NCBI RefSeq assembly: GCF_028309625.1
Contig: NZ_JAQMHR010000002.1
Coordinates: forward strand, 359,660-423,659
DNA from: Trichococcus sp. K1Tr
GTDB lineage: Bacteria > Bacillota > Bacilli > Lactobacillales > Aerococcaceae
DNA length: 64,000 nt
Direction of reading: 5' to 3'
The notes under the pieces are model-generated. The model searched no databases, had not been told where the DNA came from, and saw nothing but the letters and a program-made list of their open reading frames with translations. A program made the translations under genes and the position numbers. The number at the start of each line of letters is the position of its first letter. The first letter of the stretch is position 1. Shown piece after piece: positions 7,965-15,833 of this stretch.

Positions 7965-8714
7965 ATGAAACCGATTATAGGAATTGGAGGCAACCATCTG
8001 AGTGCTGAACTCGGCAATCAGATGGAAAAAACATACACACCGCAAGGGTTTATCGATGGTGTACAAGTAGCAGGAGGGATTCCGCTCGTGATTCCCATCA
8101 GCGATCCAATGGATGCAGAGCATTACATCAACGCTGTGGACGGATTGATTTTGGCAGGCGGGCAAGACGTATCCCCGATTCTTTATGATGAGGAGCCGAC
8201 GCACCGGTTGGGTGTCACCCATCCGGCGAGGGACGCTTTCGAGATTGCTTTGGCCAGAGAAGCGTACAATCAATGCAAACCGATTTTTGCGGTATGCCGC
8301 GGGATGCAACTGATCAACGTCGCTTTTGGTGGCAGCTTGCATCAGGATATCAGCCAGCTGGAAGAGTATGATGTCCAACATGACCAAAAAACGAACATCC
8401 AGTATGCTTCCCATTCGATTTCGATTGCCCCGAATAATTTCTTGCGTTCCTTTTTAGGGGAGAAGCATCTTGTCAACTCTTTCCATCATCAGGGCGTCAA
8501 GGAATTGGCGGATCCTTTTGAGGCCATCGCTTGGAGTTCCGACGGGTTGATTGAAGCCTTCCAAGCAAAAGAAAGAAGCCAAAACATCTTCGCGGTGCAG
8601 TGGCATCCGGAATTTATGCTGGCCTCCTCCCAGAAAATGCAATATTTCTTTGATGAGATTGTCTTCCTGGCGGGGACGGGCATCCATTACCAAGACAACG
8701 TGATGCATTATTGA
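7965..8714 (+). CDS. Class I glutamine amidotransferase-like hydrolase (peptidase C26, PuuD-like)
   Basis: Family members hydrolyse gamma-glutamyl amides such as gamma-glutamyl-GABA. 249 residues. The nucleophile is in AVCRGMQLINVA at about residue 110 and the catalytic histidine is in AVQWHPEF near 210. GLILAGGQDVSPILYDE and NSFHHQGVKEL are typical of PuuD-type enzymes. Start at ATG 7965 with GGGAGG 8 nt upstream; an overlapping ATG at 7961 is out of frame. No puu pathway genes are near, so the substrate may be another gamma-glutamyl compound. The long structured leader suggests regulated expression. Monocistronic with its own terminator. Confidence 0.85.
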   Translation: MKPIIGIGGNHLSAELGNQMEKTYTPQGFIDGVQVAGGIPLVIPISDPMDAEHYINAVDGLILAGGQDVSPILYDEEPTHRLGVTHPARDAFEIALAREAYNQCKPIFAVCRGMQLINVAFGGSLHQDISQLEEYDVQHDQKTNIQYASHSISIAPNNFLRSFLGEKHLVNSFHHQGVKELADPFEAIAWSSDGLIEAFQAKERSQNIFAVQWHPEFMLASSQKMQYFFDEIVFLAGTGIHYQDNVMHY

Positions 8715-8719
8715 AAATC

Positions 8720-8767
8720 GTTCAGAAACCTGCTGCCATCCGGTTGTGGGGTTTCTGAACTTTTTTT
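8720..8767 (+). terminator. Terminator of the C26 hydrolase gene
   Basis: 11-bp perfect stem GTTCAGAAACC / GGTTTCTGAAC followed by seven T. Confidence 0.9.
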
Positions 8768-8860
8768 GTGCGTTCGGCTCTGCTTAAAATAGCTAAAGAA
8801 CGCGCTATAGATTAAAATATAGGTAAGAGGAACGCCAATGGTAGCTGGGAGGCCAAATTT

Positions 8861-9406
8861 ATGAAACGTGTACCGAACATCCTGACGCTGATACGCCTTT
8901 TTTTGATCCCTTTTTATTGGATGGTCTTCTATTCCGATGCGGCGCATCCGGTCCGTTGGGCGATGATCATATTTCTGTTCGCCAGCCTTACCGACATCAT
9001 CGATGGCTACATCGCCAGAAAATATGATGCCATCACGAAATTCGGGCAGGTGGCTGATCCGTTTGCGGATAAAGTGATGCAGATTTCGGTTCTGTACACC
9101 TTGATGGATATCGGGTATATCGAAAACTGGTTTTTCCTGATCGTATTGATAAAAGATGGCCTGCAGATATTCCTGGGCGTGGCTTTACTGAATGTCGAGC
9201 CGAAAATCATCGTGCCGGCGAATATATTCGGGAAGGCCACGACCGTCCTGATTTTTGTCACGATCCTCCTTTCCATGTTCCGTCTGCCGGGACTGGTCTA
9301 TCTGCAGCTGTTCGTTGGGGGATTGGCTGTCATAACCTTCTCGCAGTATGCCTACCATGTCTGGCAAGCATGGAAAAAAAACAAGTCAGCCAAAATCGAT
9401 ATTTAG
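8861..9406 (+). CDS. pgsA: CDP-diacylglycerol-glycerol-3-phosphate 3-phosphatidyltransferase
   Basis: Membrane enzyme that makes phosphatidylglycerol phosphate, the committed step to phosphatidylglycerol and cardiolipin. 181 residues. The CDP-alcohol phosphotransferase signature is complete in two stretches, DGYIAR followed by GQVADPFADK. Four to six hydrophobic segments surround it (for example 8-26, 30-50, 84-104, 125-170). Start at ATG 8861 with GGGAGG 8 nt upstream; the MKRVPNILTLIRLFLIP start is typical of PgsA. In many Bacilli pgsA lies next to rodZ/ymfM and cinA-recA; here it stands alone. Confidence 0.92.
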   Translation: MKRVPNILTLIRLFLIPFYWMVFYSDAAHPVRWAMIIFLFASLTDIIDGYIARKYDAITKFGQVADPFADKVMQISVLYTLMDIGYIENWFFLIVLIKDGLQIFLGVALLNVEPKIIVPANIFGKATTVLIFVTILLSMFRLPGLVYLQLFVGGLAVITFSQYAYHVWQAWKKNKSAKIDI

Positions 9407-9416
9407 TGATATAAAG

Positions 9417-9470
9417 AGGCTGTATCAGAACCAGAAAAGGATTTTCTGGCTTTGATGCAGCCTGTTTTAT
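9417..9470 (+). terminator. Imperfect terminator after pgsA
   Basis: Long stem with small mismatches: AGGCTG..ATCA..CCAGAAAA paired with TTTTCTGG..TGAT..CAGCCT (9417-9463), then GTTTTAT. Confidence 0.6.
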
Positions 9471-9496
9471 ATGGGAATTGAATTTATGCTCAGAGA

Positions 9497-9629
9497 TACC
9501 CCGCCAAAACGTATTTGGCGGGGTAAAATGTCCAAGGGGAACACGAGATACCCCGCCAAAACCCATTTGGCGGGGTAAAATGTTCAAGTGAAACGCGAGA
9601 TACCCCGCCAAAGCCACTTTGGCGGGGTA
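9497..9629. repeat. Three tandem 52-bp repeats, each carrying a 12-bp palindromic stem
   Basis: The unit TACCCCGCCAAA - 5 nt - TTTGGCGGGGTA occurs at 9497-9525, 9549-9577 and 9601-9629, exactly 52 bp apart. The 23-bp spacers are nearly identical to each other (they begin AAATGT and end CGAGA). Only the 5-nt loop centres differ (ACGTA, ACCCA, GCCAC). The near-identical spacers exclude a CRISPR array. No ORF crossing them looks like a protein. It is best described as a tandem hairpin array between pgsA and the convergent aminotransferase gene. Confidence 0.9.
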
Positions 9630-9654
9630 TTCCACCACCAATTCGCAAATAAGA

Positions 9655-9687
9655 GGATGCCTCATTTTTTTGAGACACCCCCTTTTT
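9655..9687. terminator. Possible terminator between repeat array and aminotransferase gene
   Basis: GGATGCCTCA and TGAGACACCC form a stem with two mismatches on the plus strand (wobbles on the minus strand), followed on the plus strand by CCTTTTT. Weak. Confidence 0.35.
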
Positions 9688-10857
9688 CTATAGATTCGGA
9701 TAAGCCTTGATGATATAGGCTTTGATGCGGTCAACGGCTTCCTGCAGGACTTCTTCCGATTCGGCGAACGGGATCCTCAAGTAGCCTTCGCCCATTTTCC
9801 CGAAAGCGGAGCCCGGCGTGAGCGCTACGTGGGTTTCGGTCAAGATTTCCATCGCAAAATCATAGGAGGATTTGCCGAATGCCTTGATGTTCGGGAAGGC
9901 ATAGAAGGCGCCTTCCGTATTCAGACAATGGAAGCCCGGGATCTGGTTCAAGCCATCGACGATGATGTGGCGGCGACGGTCATATTGTTCCAGGAAATAA
10001 CGGACATCATCCTGCGGTCCGGTGATCGCAGCGATTGCGGCTTCCTGGATGAAGGGGGGAACGCAGAATCCGATGCCTTCCCGGAACTCGGCCATGCGAT
10101 CGATGGCATCCTTATTGCCGACGACATAGCCGATCCGCCAACCTGTCATCGCATAGGTTTTGGATAGGCTATTCACCACGAAATGATTTTCTTTTGCTCC
10201 TGGTATCTGGAACAGGCTGAAATGTTTCTTTCCATCATAAATGAGGCTTTCATAGACTTCATCAGACAGAATCGCGATCTGATGGCGATCGGCCAATGCC
10301 ACGATGGCTTCCATATCGCTTTGGTCAAGGATCGACCCCAACGGATTGTTCGGCGTATTCAGAATGATCAAACGCGTTTTTTCGGTCAGTACTTGCTCAA
10401 TGTCGGATGCCTGCATCTTGAATGAATTTTCTTCGTAGACGGGCACAGGAACGACTGTGGCTCCCAAAAGCATAATCTGGCCGAGGTAATTCGGATAGCT
10501 TGGGTCGGCGATGATCACCTCATCGCCTGGATTCAGGATCGCCATCATCACGTGCAGAATGGCTTCCGTTCCGCCGAAAGTCGCCATGACTTCACTCGGA
10601 TCGAAGGGGATACCGGTCTGGTCCGTATATTTTTTCGCCACGGCTTGCTGAAAAGCGAGCTCGCCGACATTGGGGCCGTAGTGCGTATGATTGGCGGCGA
10701 TGGCATCCTGCCCGGCTTTTTTGATGTATTCGGCCGTCTCAAAATTTGGTTCGCCCATCGTCAGCATCAGCGTGTCATCAAATTGGGCGGCCAACTTCGC
10801 CATCTTTCGGATGCTGGATGCCGGATAGTTTTTGGATAGTTCAGACCAATGGTACAT
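9688..10857 (-). CDS. Pyridoxal-phosphate aminotransferase, class I/II
   Basis: 389-residue fold-type I aminotransferase. The PLP-binding lysine is in NSLSKTYAMTGWRIGY near residue 230. Other landmarks are TMGEPNFETAEYI, ATFGGTEAILHVMMAI, NTPNNPLGS and LRIPFAES. The family covers aspartate, aromatic and N-acetyl-L,L-diaminopimelate aminotransferases; the donor cannot be fixed from sequence alone. Start at ATG 10857 (MYHWSELSK) with AAGGAG 9 nt upstream; upstream in-frame sequence is not conserved. Monocistronic, divergent from the papain-like gene. Confidence 0.87.
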   Translation of the reverse strand: MYHWSELSKNYPASSIRKMAKLAAQFDDTLMLTMGEPNFETAEYIKKAGQDAIAANHTHYGPNVGELAFQQAVAKKYTDQTGIPFDPSEVMATFGGTEAILHVMMAILNPGDEVIIADPSYPNYLGQIMLLGATVVPVPVYEENSFKMQASDIEQVLTEKTRLIILNTPNNPLGSILDQSDMEAIVALADRHQIAILSDEVYESLIYDGKKHFSLFQIPGAKENHFVVNSLSKTYAMTGWRIGYVVGNKDAIDRMAEFREGIGFCVPPFIQEAAIAAITGPQDDVRYFLEQYDRRRHIIVDGLNQIPGFHCLNTEGAFYAFPNIKAFGKSSYDFAMEILTETHVALTPGSAFGKMGEGYLRIPFAESEEVLQEAVDRIKAYIIKAYPNL

Positions 10858-10991
10858 GTATGTGTGCTCCTTATAATCAACTTTTCTTCTATTGTTCTTC
10901 CATTTTATCAGATATTCTTCGACTATCCTAGTATCGGGAGCGGGGAGACGAATGAAACAAAAAAGGAAGATATAGATAATTTTCTGAAAAG

Positions 10992-11022
10992 TTGCATTCA
11001 GCCGGACTGTTTTTGGTATAAT
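10992..11022 (+). promoter_or_regulatory. Possible promoter of papain-like gene
   Basis: TTGCAT (10992-10997), 19-bp spacer, TATAAT (11017-11022). Confidence 0.35.
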
Positions 11023-11145
11023 GAAAGGATGGATACAAAAACAGAACGACTTTTTCTTTTCTGCAACGGGATGGCCTATCTTATCGTTAATTTTATTGAA
11101 ATGGGTGGAAGTCAGGTTTTGTAATAACAATTTAGGAGCACAAGG

Positions 11146-11790
11146 ATGTCAGACCAGAAGATTTATTTATTATTGACGGATACAGGGTCGATGTTGACTC
11201 GGACCATCAAACTGTTTACGAGAAACAAATACAACCATGTATCCTTGGCATTTGATGCAGAACTGGCGAATACCTTCAGTTTCGGCCGAAAGAAAGCCAA
11301 TAACCCTTTTATAGGAGGGTTCATACACGAAGATGTGACATCTGATTTCTACAGCCAGGCAAAATGCGCGGTGTATTCGTTGACTGTGTCAGAGGAACAG
11401 GCAGCAGTGATGAGGGGCTATGTATCGTCATTCGAAAAGGACAAAGAAAAGTACCATTACAATCTGCTGGGGCTATTGCCCGCCCTGTTTAATAAGGTAT
11501 GGGACAGGGAAAATTATTTTTTTTGTTCACATTTTGTTTCGACTGTATTAGTGGAGGGGGACGTGCTGCAAGCCAATAAGCCAGTGGCCCTGATGAGGCC
11601 GGCAGACGTTTTGGAAGCACTGCCGTTTGTGCCTTTGTATGAAGGGGTTCTTTGTCATTTCAATGAGCTGTCGATGAATGCGGTCGAGCAAGGTTTGGTA
11701 TTTGAAGCTGAAATGATGATCGAATCCATTGATTCGGATGGTGCTGACCTCCGCTTTCCGGACAACTTCTCGCCTGTCCCTGTCCTTTAG
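11146..11790 (+). CDS. Permuted papain-like (NlpC/P60-superfamily) cysteine hydrolase, function unknown
   Basis: 214 residues, no signal peptide. The order of motifs is that of circularly permuted papain-fold proteins (YiiX/YebB-like): a histidine in NKYNHVSLAFD at about residue 30 comes first, and the presumed nucleophile cysteine follows in YFFCSHFVSTVL near 127. The N-terminal KIYLLLTDTGSMLTRTIKLF is typical of the group. Such enzymes are suggested to act on amide or thioester bonds of lipids or peptides, but the role here is unknown. Start at ATG 11146 with GGAG upstream. No terminator is obvious before the ilvD leader. Confidence 0.72.
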   Translation: MSDQKIYLLLTDTGSMLTRTIKLFTRNKYNHVSLAFDAELANTFSFGRKKANNPFIGGFIHEDVTSDFYSQAKCAVYSLTVSEEQAAVMRGYVSSFEKDKEKYHYNLLGLLPALFNKVWDRENYFFCSHFVSTVLVEGDVLQANKPVALMRPADVLEALPFVPLYEGVLCHFNELSMNAVEQGLVFEAEMMIESIDSDGADLRFPDNFSPVPVL

Positions 11791-11843
11791 GAGGCACGAT
11801 GGATTGAGTCAGTTGAATGGATTATGAAAGAAAAATAAAAGCA

Positions 11844-11872
11844 TTGACTTATTTCTAATTTAGATTTAATAT
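11844..11872 (+). promoter_or_regulatory. Promoter of the ilvD leader
   Basis: TTGACT (11844-11849), 17-bp spacer, TAATAT (11867-11872). Predicted start near 11879, shortly before the leader peptide ribosome site. Confidence 0.65.
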
Positions 11873-11902
11873 TTAAAGAAAGATAATGAAAGGAGTTGCA
11901 GT

Positions 11903-11980
11903 ATGATGAGAAGAATGAACGCACACCGTACAACAGATTGCCATGCTGTAAACACTTTATTAGTCATTATTATGCCCTAG
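11903..11980 (+). CDS. Branched-chain amino acid leader peptide (ilvD attenuator)
   Basis: 25-codon ORF with AGGAG 7 nt before ATG 11903. The peptide begins MMRRMNAHRTTDCHAVN and ends TLLVIIMP, giving five consecutive branched-chain codons (two Leu TTA, GTC, two Ile ATT, 11957-11971) three codons before the stop. That matches the logic of ilv leader peptides, where scarcity of charged Leu, Val or Ile tRNA stalls the ribosome. The stop codon overlaps the first arm of the downstream RNA hairpin. The gene controlled, ilvD, belongs to the same pathway. Sequence-level case is strong; expression is not shown. Confidence 0.85.
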   Translation: MMRRMNAHRTTDCHAVNTLLVIIMP

Positions 11981-12072
11981 GATTCAAACTATTCAATTAG
12001 TTGAGTCCTATTCTTAGTGAATCAGGGCTCGACGCAAGCTGGAGCCCTATATTACATGAGGGCTTCTTTTTT
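11978..12072 (+). promoter_or_regulatory. Transcription attenuator of ilvD with five interchangeable RNA segments
   Basis: Segments: 1 (11978-11991), 2 (11998-12010), 3 (12024-12030), 4 (12041-12048), 5 (12059-12066). Possible pairs: 1:2 (TAGGATTCAA.. with ..TTGAGTCCTA), 2:3 (GAGTCCT/AGGGCTC), 3:4 (AGGGCTC/GAGCCCT) and 4:5 (GGAGCCCT/AGGGCTTC), the last followed by six T and thus the terminator. A ribosome stalled on the Leu-Val-Ile codons leaves segment 1 free, so 1:2 and 3:4 form and transcription continues. A ribosome at the stop codon covers segment 1, so 2:3 and 4:5 form and transcription ends. Confidence 0.82.
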
Positions 12073-12102
12073 ATAAATATACGGAAAAAAGGGGAGACAG
12101 CA

Positions 12103-13800
12103 ATGCGTAGTGATAAAATCAAAAAGGGAATAGATAAAGCGCCACATCGTTCCTTGTTGCGAGCGACCGGACAAATCAGGGAAGAAGGGGACATGGACAA
12201 ACCGTTCATAGCTGTCTGCAATTCCTATACAGATATCGTGCCTGGTCACGTGCATTTGAGAGAATTAGGCGATATCGCCAAAGAAGCGATCCGTGAAGCT
12301 GGCGGGATTCCTTTTGAATTCAACACGATTGGTGTCGACGACGGGATCGCGATGGGACACATCGGGATGCGCTACTCATTGCCATCACGCGAAATCATTG
12401 CTGATGCCGCTGAAACGGTCATCAACGCACATTGGTTCGACGGTGTTTTCTACATCCCGAACTGCGATAAGATTACTCCAGGTATGCTTTTGGCGGCTGT
12501 CCGCACCAATGTTCCGGCGATTTTCTGCTCAGGCGGCCCGATGAAGGCTGGACTTTCCGCTACCGGACAGGCTTTGACATTGTCATCCATGTTTGAAGCG
12601 GTCGGCACTTTCAAAGAAGGCAACATGACCGAGGAAGAATTCTTCGATATGGAAGCCAACGCTTGCCCAACATGCGGTTCTTGTGCGGGGATGTTCACCG
12701 CCAACTCGATGAACTGTTTGATGGAAGTATTGGGATTGGCATTGCCATACAACGGGACTGCTTTGGCAGTCAGTGATGAGAGAAGAGAACTGATCCGCGA
12801 GGCGGCCTTCAAGTTGATGGACTTGGTCGAAAAAGACATCAAGCCGCGCGACATCATCACTGCTGATGCAATCGACGATGCTTTCGCCTTGGATATGGCG
12901 ATGGGCGGCTCCACAAATACGGTGCTGCATACATTGGCTTTGGCGAAAGAAGCCGGAATCGACTATGACATGAACCGCATCAACGAGATCGCGGAAACAA
13001 CTCCGTATCTATCAAAAATAGCACCATCATCTGTCTACTCCATGCATGATGTGCATGAAGCCGGCGGTGTGCCGGCGATCATGAATGAATTGATCAAACA
13101 CGGCAACCTGCATCCGGACCGTATCACTGTCACCAGCAAAACGATCCGCGAAAATGTTGCGGGCCATGAAATCAAGAACGAAGAAGTCATCCATAAATAC
13201 GAGAATGCCTATTCTCCGGTCGGTGGCTTGTCCATCCTGAACGGAAATATCGCTCCTTTCGGCGGCGTCATCAAAGTAGGCGGGGTGGATGCCGACATCA
13301 AAAAATTCGTCGGAAAAGCAATCTGCTTCAGCAGCCATGATGAAGCGGTGGAGGCGATCGATAACCGCACCGTCAAAAAAGGGCATGTTGTCGTCATCCG
13401 TTATGAGGGCCCTAAAGGCGGACCTGGAATGCCGGAAATGCTGGCGCCAACGTCTTCCATCGTGGGCCGCGGCTTAGGCCGCGAAGTCGCACTGATCACT
13501 GATGGCCGTTTCTCCGGTGCCACACGCGGTATCGCAATCGGACACATCTCTCCGGAAGCAGCTTCGGGAGGCCCAATCGGCTTGATCGAAGACGGCGATG
13601 AAATCGTCATCGATCTGGAGCACCGCACAATCAACGTATCTGTTGCAGATGAAGTGCTGGAAGAAAGAAAGAAAAAACAAACACGCTTCATGCCTAAAGT
13701 GAAGACAGGTTGGTTGGCACGTTACGCTGCTTTGGTTACCTCAGCCAATACCGGCGGCGTTTTGAAGACACCAGAAGAACTTTTTGCAGAATTCGAATAA
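12103..13800 (+). CDS. ilvD: Dihydroxy-acid dehydratase
   Basis: Dehydrates 2,3-dihydroxy-isovalerate and 2,3-dihydroxy-3-methylvalerate to the 2-keto acids that precede valine and isoleucine. 565 residues. Iron-sulfur cluster cysteines are visible in [10 protein letters not shown] near residue 122 and [18 protein letters not shown] at about 187-205; GRFSGATRG lies in the C-terminal domain. Start at ATG 12103 (MRSDKIKKG) with GGGGAG 6 nt upstream; the open frame reaches 12001 but that part is the attenuator. No ilvBNC, ilvA or leu genes follow, so this is a stand-alone ilvD with its own attenuator. Confidence 0.95.
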   Translation: MRSDKIKKGIDKAPHRSLLRATGQIREEGDMDKPFIAVCNSYTDIVPGHVHLRELGDIAKEAIREAGGIPFEFNTIGVDDGIAMGHIGMRYSLPSREIIADAAETVINAHWFDGVFYIPNCDKITPGMLLAAVRTNVPAIFCSGGPMKAGLSATGQALTLSSMFEAVGTFKEGNMTEEEFFDMEANACPTCGSCAGMFTANSMNCLMEVLGLALPYNGTALAVSDERRELIREAAFKLMDLVEKDIKPRDIITADAIDDAFALDMAMGGSTNTVLHTLALAKEAGIDYDMNRINEIAETTPYLSKIAPSSVYSMHDVHEAGGVPAIMNELIKHGNLHPDRITVTSKTIRENVAGHEIKNEEVIHKYENAYSPVGGLSILNGNIAPFGGVIKVGGVDADIKKFVGKAICFSSHDEAVEAIDNRTVKKGHVVVIRYEGPKGGPGMPEMLAPTSSIVGRGLGREVALITDGRFSGATRGIAIGHISPEAASGGPIGLIEDGDEIVIDLEHRTINVSVADEVLEERKKKQTRFMPKVKTGWLARYAALVTSANTGGVLKTPEELFAEFE

Positions 13801-13803
13801 TAC

Positions 13804-13842
13804 AAAAAAATCCACGCCGGTAACTCCGACGTGGATTTTTTT
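13804..13842 (+). terminator. Terminator of ilvD
   Basis: AAAAAAATCCACG paired with CGTGGATTTTTTT around an inner CGG/CCG. Can also end the convergent symporter transcript. Confidence 0.9.
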
Positions 13843-13882
13843 GTTGTTCTGGAATTCAGTCCATTCGTTTGCTGCGGAGGGA

Positions 13883-15304
13883 TTATTCTTCGTCGCGGCC
13901 TAGGGCAACTTGCATCTCTCGAACGGTCTTTCTGTCCAAGTTGAAGATGAACTTGAAGCAGATGAACATGATGATATAACCGATCAATGGGAACAGCGCA
14001 GCCATATCGCGGATGGCCAGTGAATTTCCGGTGGTCCAGGTCATAGCGTCCTTAACATCCAGCGTTGGAATCAAGATGGCGATGGCTGCAGGGATGAATG
14101 ATTGGCCGAAACCTTGTGCGATTTTACGCAACATGGAATAGGTTGCGTAAACGGAACCTTCATTGCGGATGCCGGTCTGCCATTCTTGATAGTCGATCGC
14201 ATCAGCAACCATACCCCAAGTGTAGATTGTTGATCCGAAGGCGAAGCTGTTTGCGATGATCTGCATCGCGATCCAAAGAATCGGATTTGTGATTTCGACC
14301 AAGTAAAGGAAAGCATAGACTGCGATAGAGCCGATCAATGGCCAAGTCGACAATTCTTTTTTACCCAGTTTGCCGACCAAGGCACCACCGAGGGCAGTAC
14401 CAACAAATAGTGGGATGATTTGAGTCAGGATGGAGTAAGAACTTAAGGTTCCGTCTCCGAAGTACATCTGGTAAGTCAATTGATGCAATTGGTTCCCGCC
14501 CATGATGAACAGGATTTGTGCGATGGAGGCAAGAGCGATACCCAAAATCGCACGGTTGTGGAAGAAGTCTCTTAATGTCTTGAAGTAATTGAATTTTACT
14601 TCTTCACCCTCAGGCTCAACATGCTGGATGCGTTCTTCCGTATTCAGATACAGAAGCGCAAAAGCAATGATGGAAACGATACCCAAAATGACTGCAATCG
14701 GGAACATTCTTTCGCCGCGGAAAATACTTGCTGTTTGGCCGTTTTTTGTGACTTGTTCATAAGCGAACAACGGAATCAGGATTCCCAGAGGAACACCGGC
14801 GATGATGTATCCCCAAGAACGTGCGTTGGATAAAGCAGCGCGTTGTGAGGGTTTGGAAGTCATAACGGAGCTTAGGGCGCCGTAAGGAACATTCACGACT
14901 GTATAGGTGACATCCCATAAGATGTACCCACCGATACACAAAGCAAGTTTAGCAGGATAGGACCAGTCAGCTGCATCGATGAACATGACGGTTGCTGCCA
15001 ATGCCAAGAAAGGAGCGCCGCGCAGAATCCATTGTTTGAATTTTTCGCCTTTTTTGTTTGCGCCCATGCGGTCGACGATCGCGCCGATGATCGGATCGTT
15101 AATGCCATCAAGGATTTTAGTGATGAGGATGACGATGGAATAGTGGGCCAAAGAAATCCCGATGTACTGGGTGTAGAAAATGAACATGTAGCTGGAAATC
15201 AACGTGAAACTCATATTGCAGCCGAAGTCGCCCATGAAATATCCAAGTAGGTCACGGAATCCAAATGGACGCTTTGTTGCGCCGGTTACTTGATTTTGAG
15301 CCAT
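13883..15304 (-). CDS. GPH-family sugar:cation symporter (probably hexuronide or glucuronide)
   Basis: 473 residues with about twelve membrane segments. GPH (glycoside-pentoside-hexuronide) features are visible: GYFMGDFGCNMSFTLISSY at the N-terminus, the loop ILDGINDPIIGAIVDR, NVPYGALSSVMT and the cytoplasmic WQTGIRNEGSVYATYS near residue 380. The family includes MelB, XylP, UidB and KdgT-like carriers. It is transcribed away from the IclR regulator gene, and its promoter shares a motif with the regulator and aldolase promoters. It probably imports the hexuronate or glycoside used by the next operon. The start is the ATG at 15304, with a GGAGG ribosome site at 15314-15318 on the minus strand. 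Confidence 0.88.
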   Translation of the reverse strand: MAQNQVTGATKRPFGFRDLLGYFMGDFGCNMSFTLISSYMFIFYTQYIGISLAHYSIVILITKILDGINDPIIGAIVDRMGANKKGEKFKQWILRGAPFLALAATVMFIDAADWSYPAKLALCIGGYILWDVTYTVVNVPYGALSSVMTSKPSQRAALSNARSWGYIIAGVPLGILIPLFAYEQVTKNGQTASIFRGERMFPIAVILGIVSIIAFALLYLNTEERIQHVEPEGEEVKFNYFKTLRDFFHNRAILGIALASIAQILFIMGGNQLHQLTYQMYFGDGTLSSYSILTQIIPLFVGTALGGALVGKLGKKELSTWPLIGSIAVYAFLYLVEITNPILWIAMQIIANSFAFGSTIYTWGMVADAIDYQEWQTGIRNEGSVYATYSMLRKIAQGFGQSFIPAAIAILIPTLDVKDAMTWTTGNSLAIRDMAALFPLIGYIIMFICFKFIFNLDRKTVREMQVALGRDEE

Positions 15305-15372
15305 TTTTAAAACTTCCTCCCATAAAAGATTATTTTTGATAAGAAGGGCGAAAATAATTACGGAAATCGTGT

Positions 15373-15395
15373 ATCATAATATGAAACTGCCGTTC
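15373..15395. promoter_or_regulatory. Candidate operator A (symporter promoter)
   Basis: ATCATAATATGAAAC followed by TGCCGTTC. It matches ATCACAATATGAAAC at 15701 in 14 of 15 positions and contains an imperfect GAAAC-N3-GTTC dyad. It lies between the symporter -10 and its start codon, where a repressor would act. Confidence 0.55.
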
Positions 15396-15408
15396 TTAAT
15401 CTGATATG

Positions 15409-15437
15409 AGTATAGTAAGAAAACGCATTCAAGTCAA
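15409..15437 (-). promoter_or_regulatory. Promoter of the GPH symporter with a cre-like site in the spacer
   Basis: On the minus strand TTGACT (15432-15437), 17-bp spacer, TATACT (15409-15414). The spacer holds TGAATGCGTTTTCT (15418-15431), which differs from the CcpA cre consensus at two positions, so carbon catabolite repression is plausible. Confidence 0.7.
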
Positions 15438-15671
15438 AGGTGAGCGGTGCAAATAATCCGAAATACAGCCGGGCCTGTCAAATTTCTGACATAATCCTAC
15501 AGCACCGATACCCGCTTTGGGCCAGTCCTTCGGAAGAAATGTTTCGAAAAAATGACGCTCGAACTTCCTATTCAACGCATTTGCTTCCTTAAGAGGACAT
15601 AGAGGCTGTGCGTGCGGATTTGTGGATCTTTGTATGCGTTTAAATTTTTTTTGAAATTACACGCGGGGGGC
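15438..15671. other. Intergenic stretch between the divergent symporter and IclR promoters
   Basis: No ORF with a ribosome site. One weak cre-like word, TGTATGCGTTTAAA at 15631-15644, has two mismatches. Nothing else recognisable. Confidence 0.4.
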
Positions 15672-15700
15672 TTATCATGCTTCATTTTATTTGCTATAAT
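15672..15700 (+). promoter_or_regulatory. Promoter of the IclR-family regulator gene
   Basis: TTATCA (15672-15677), 17-bp spacer, TATAAT (15695-15700), immediately followed by operator B. Confidence 0.6.
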
Positions 15701-15721
15701 ATCACAATATGAAACGGTTTC
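15701..15721. promoter_or_regulatory. Candidate operator B (regulator promoter)
   Basis: ATCACAATATGAAACGGTTTC. The GAAAC-G-GTTTC half-sites form a dyad of the kind bound by KdgR/IclR-type repressors. It sits directly after the -10, suggesting autorepression. Confidence 0.55.
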
Positions 15722-15833
15722 CCGTTTAATGAATCCAAACGCTGATTTTTTGATTAGATAAGCATGGAAAATGGAATGATATACAAATATTTTATAAGGT
15801 TTGAGACTATATTAAGAAAAGGATGATCAGAAA

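Noticed and set aside
9497-9629. CRISPR array
   Set aside because: Only three units, the spacers are nearly identical to each other, and no cas genes are in the window.
9330-9734. Minus-strand open frame across the 52-bp repeats
   Set aside because: The protein would merely translate the palindromic repeats and the antisense of pgsA.
15631-15644. TGTATGCGTTTAAA as a CcpA cre site
   Set aside because: Two mismatches to the consensus and not positioned on either mapped promoter, unlike the candidate at 15418-15431.
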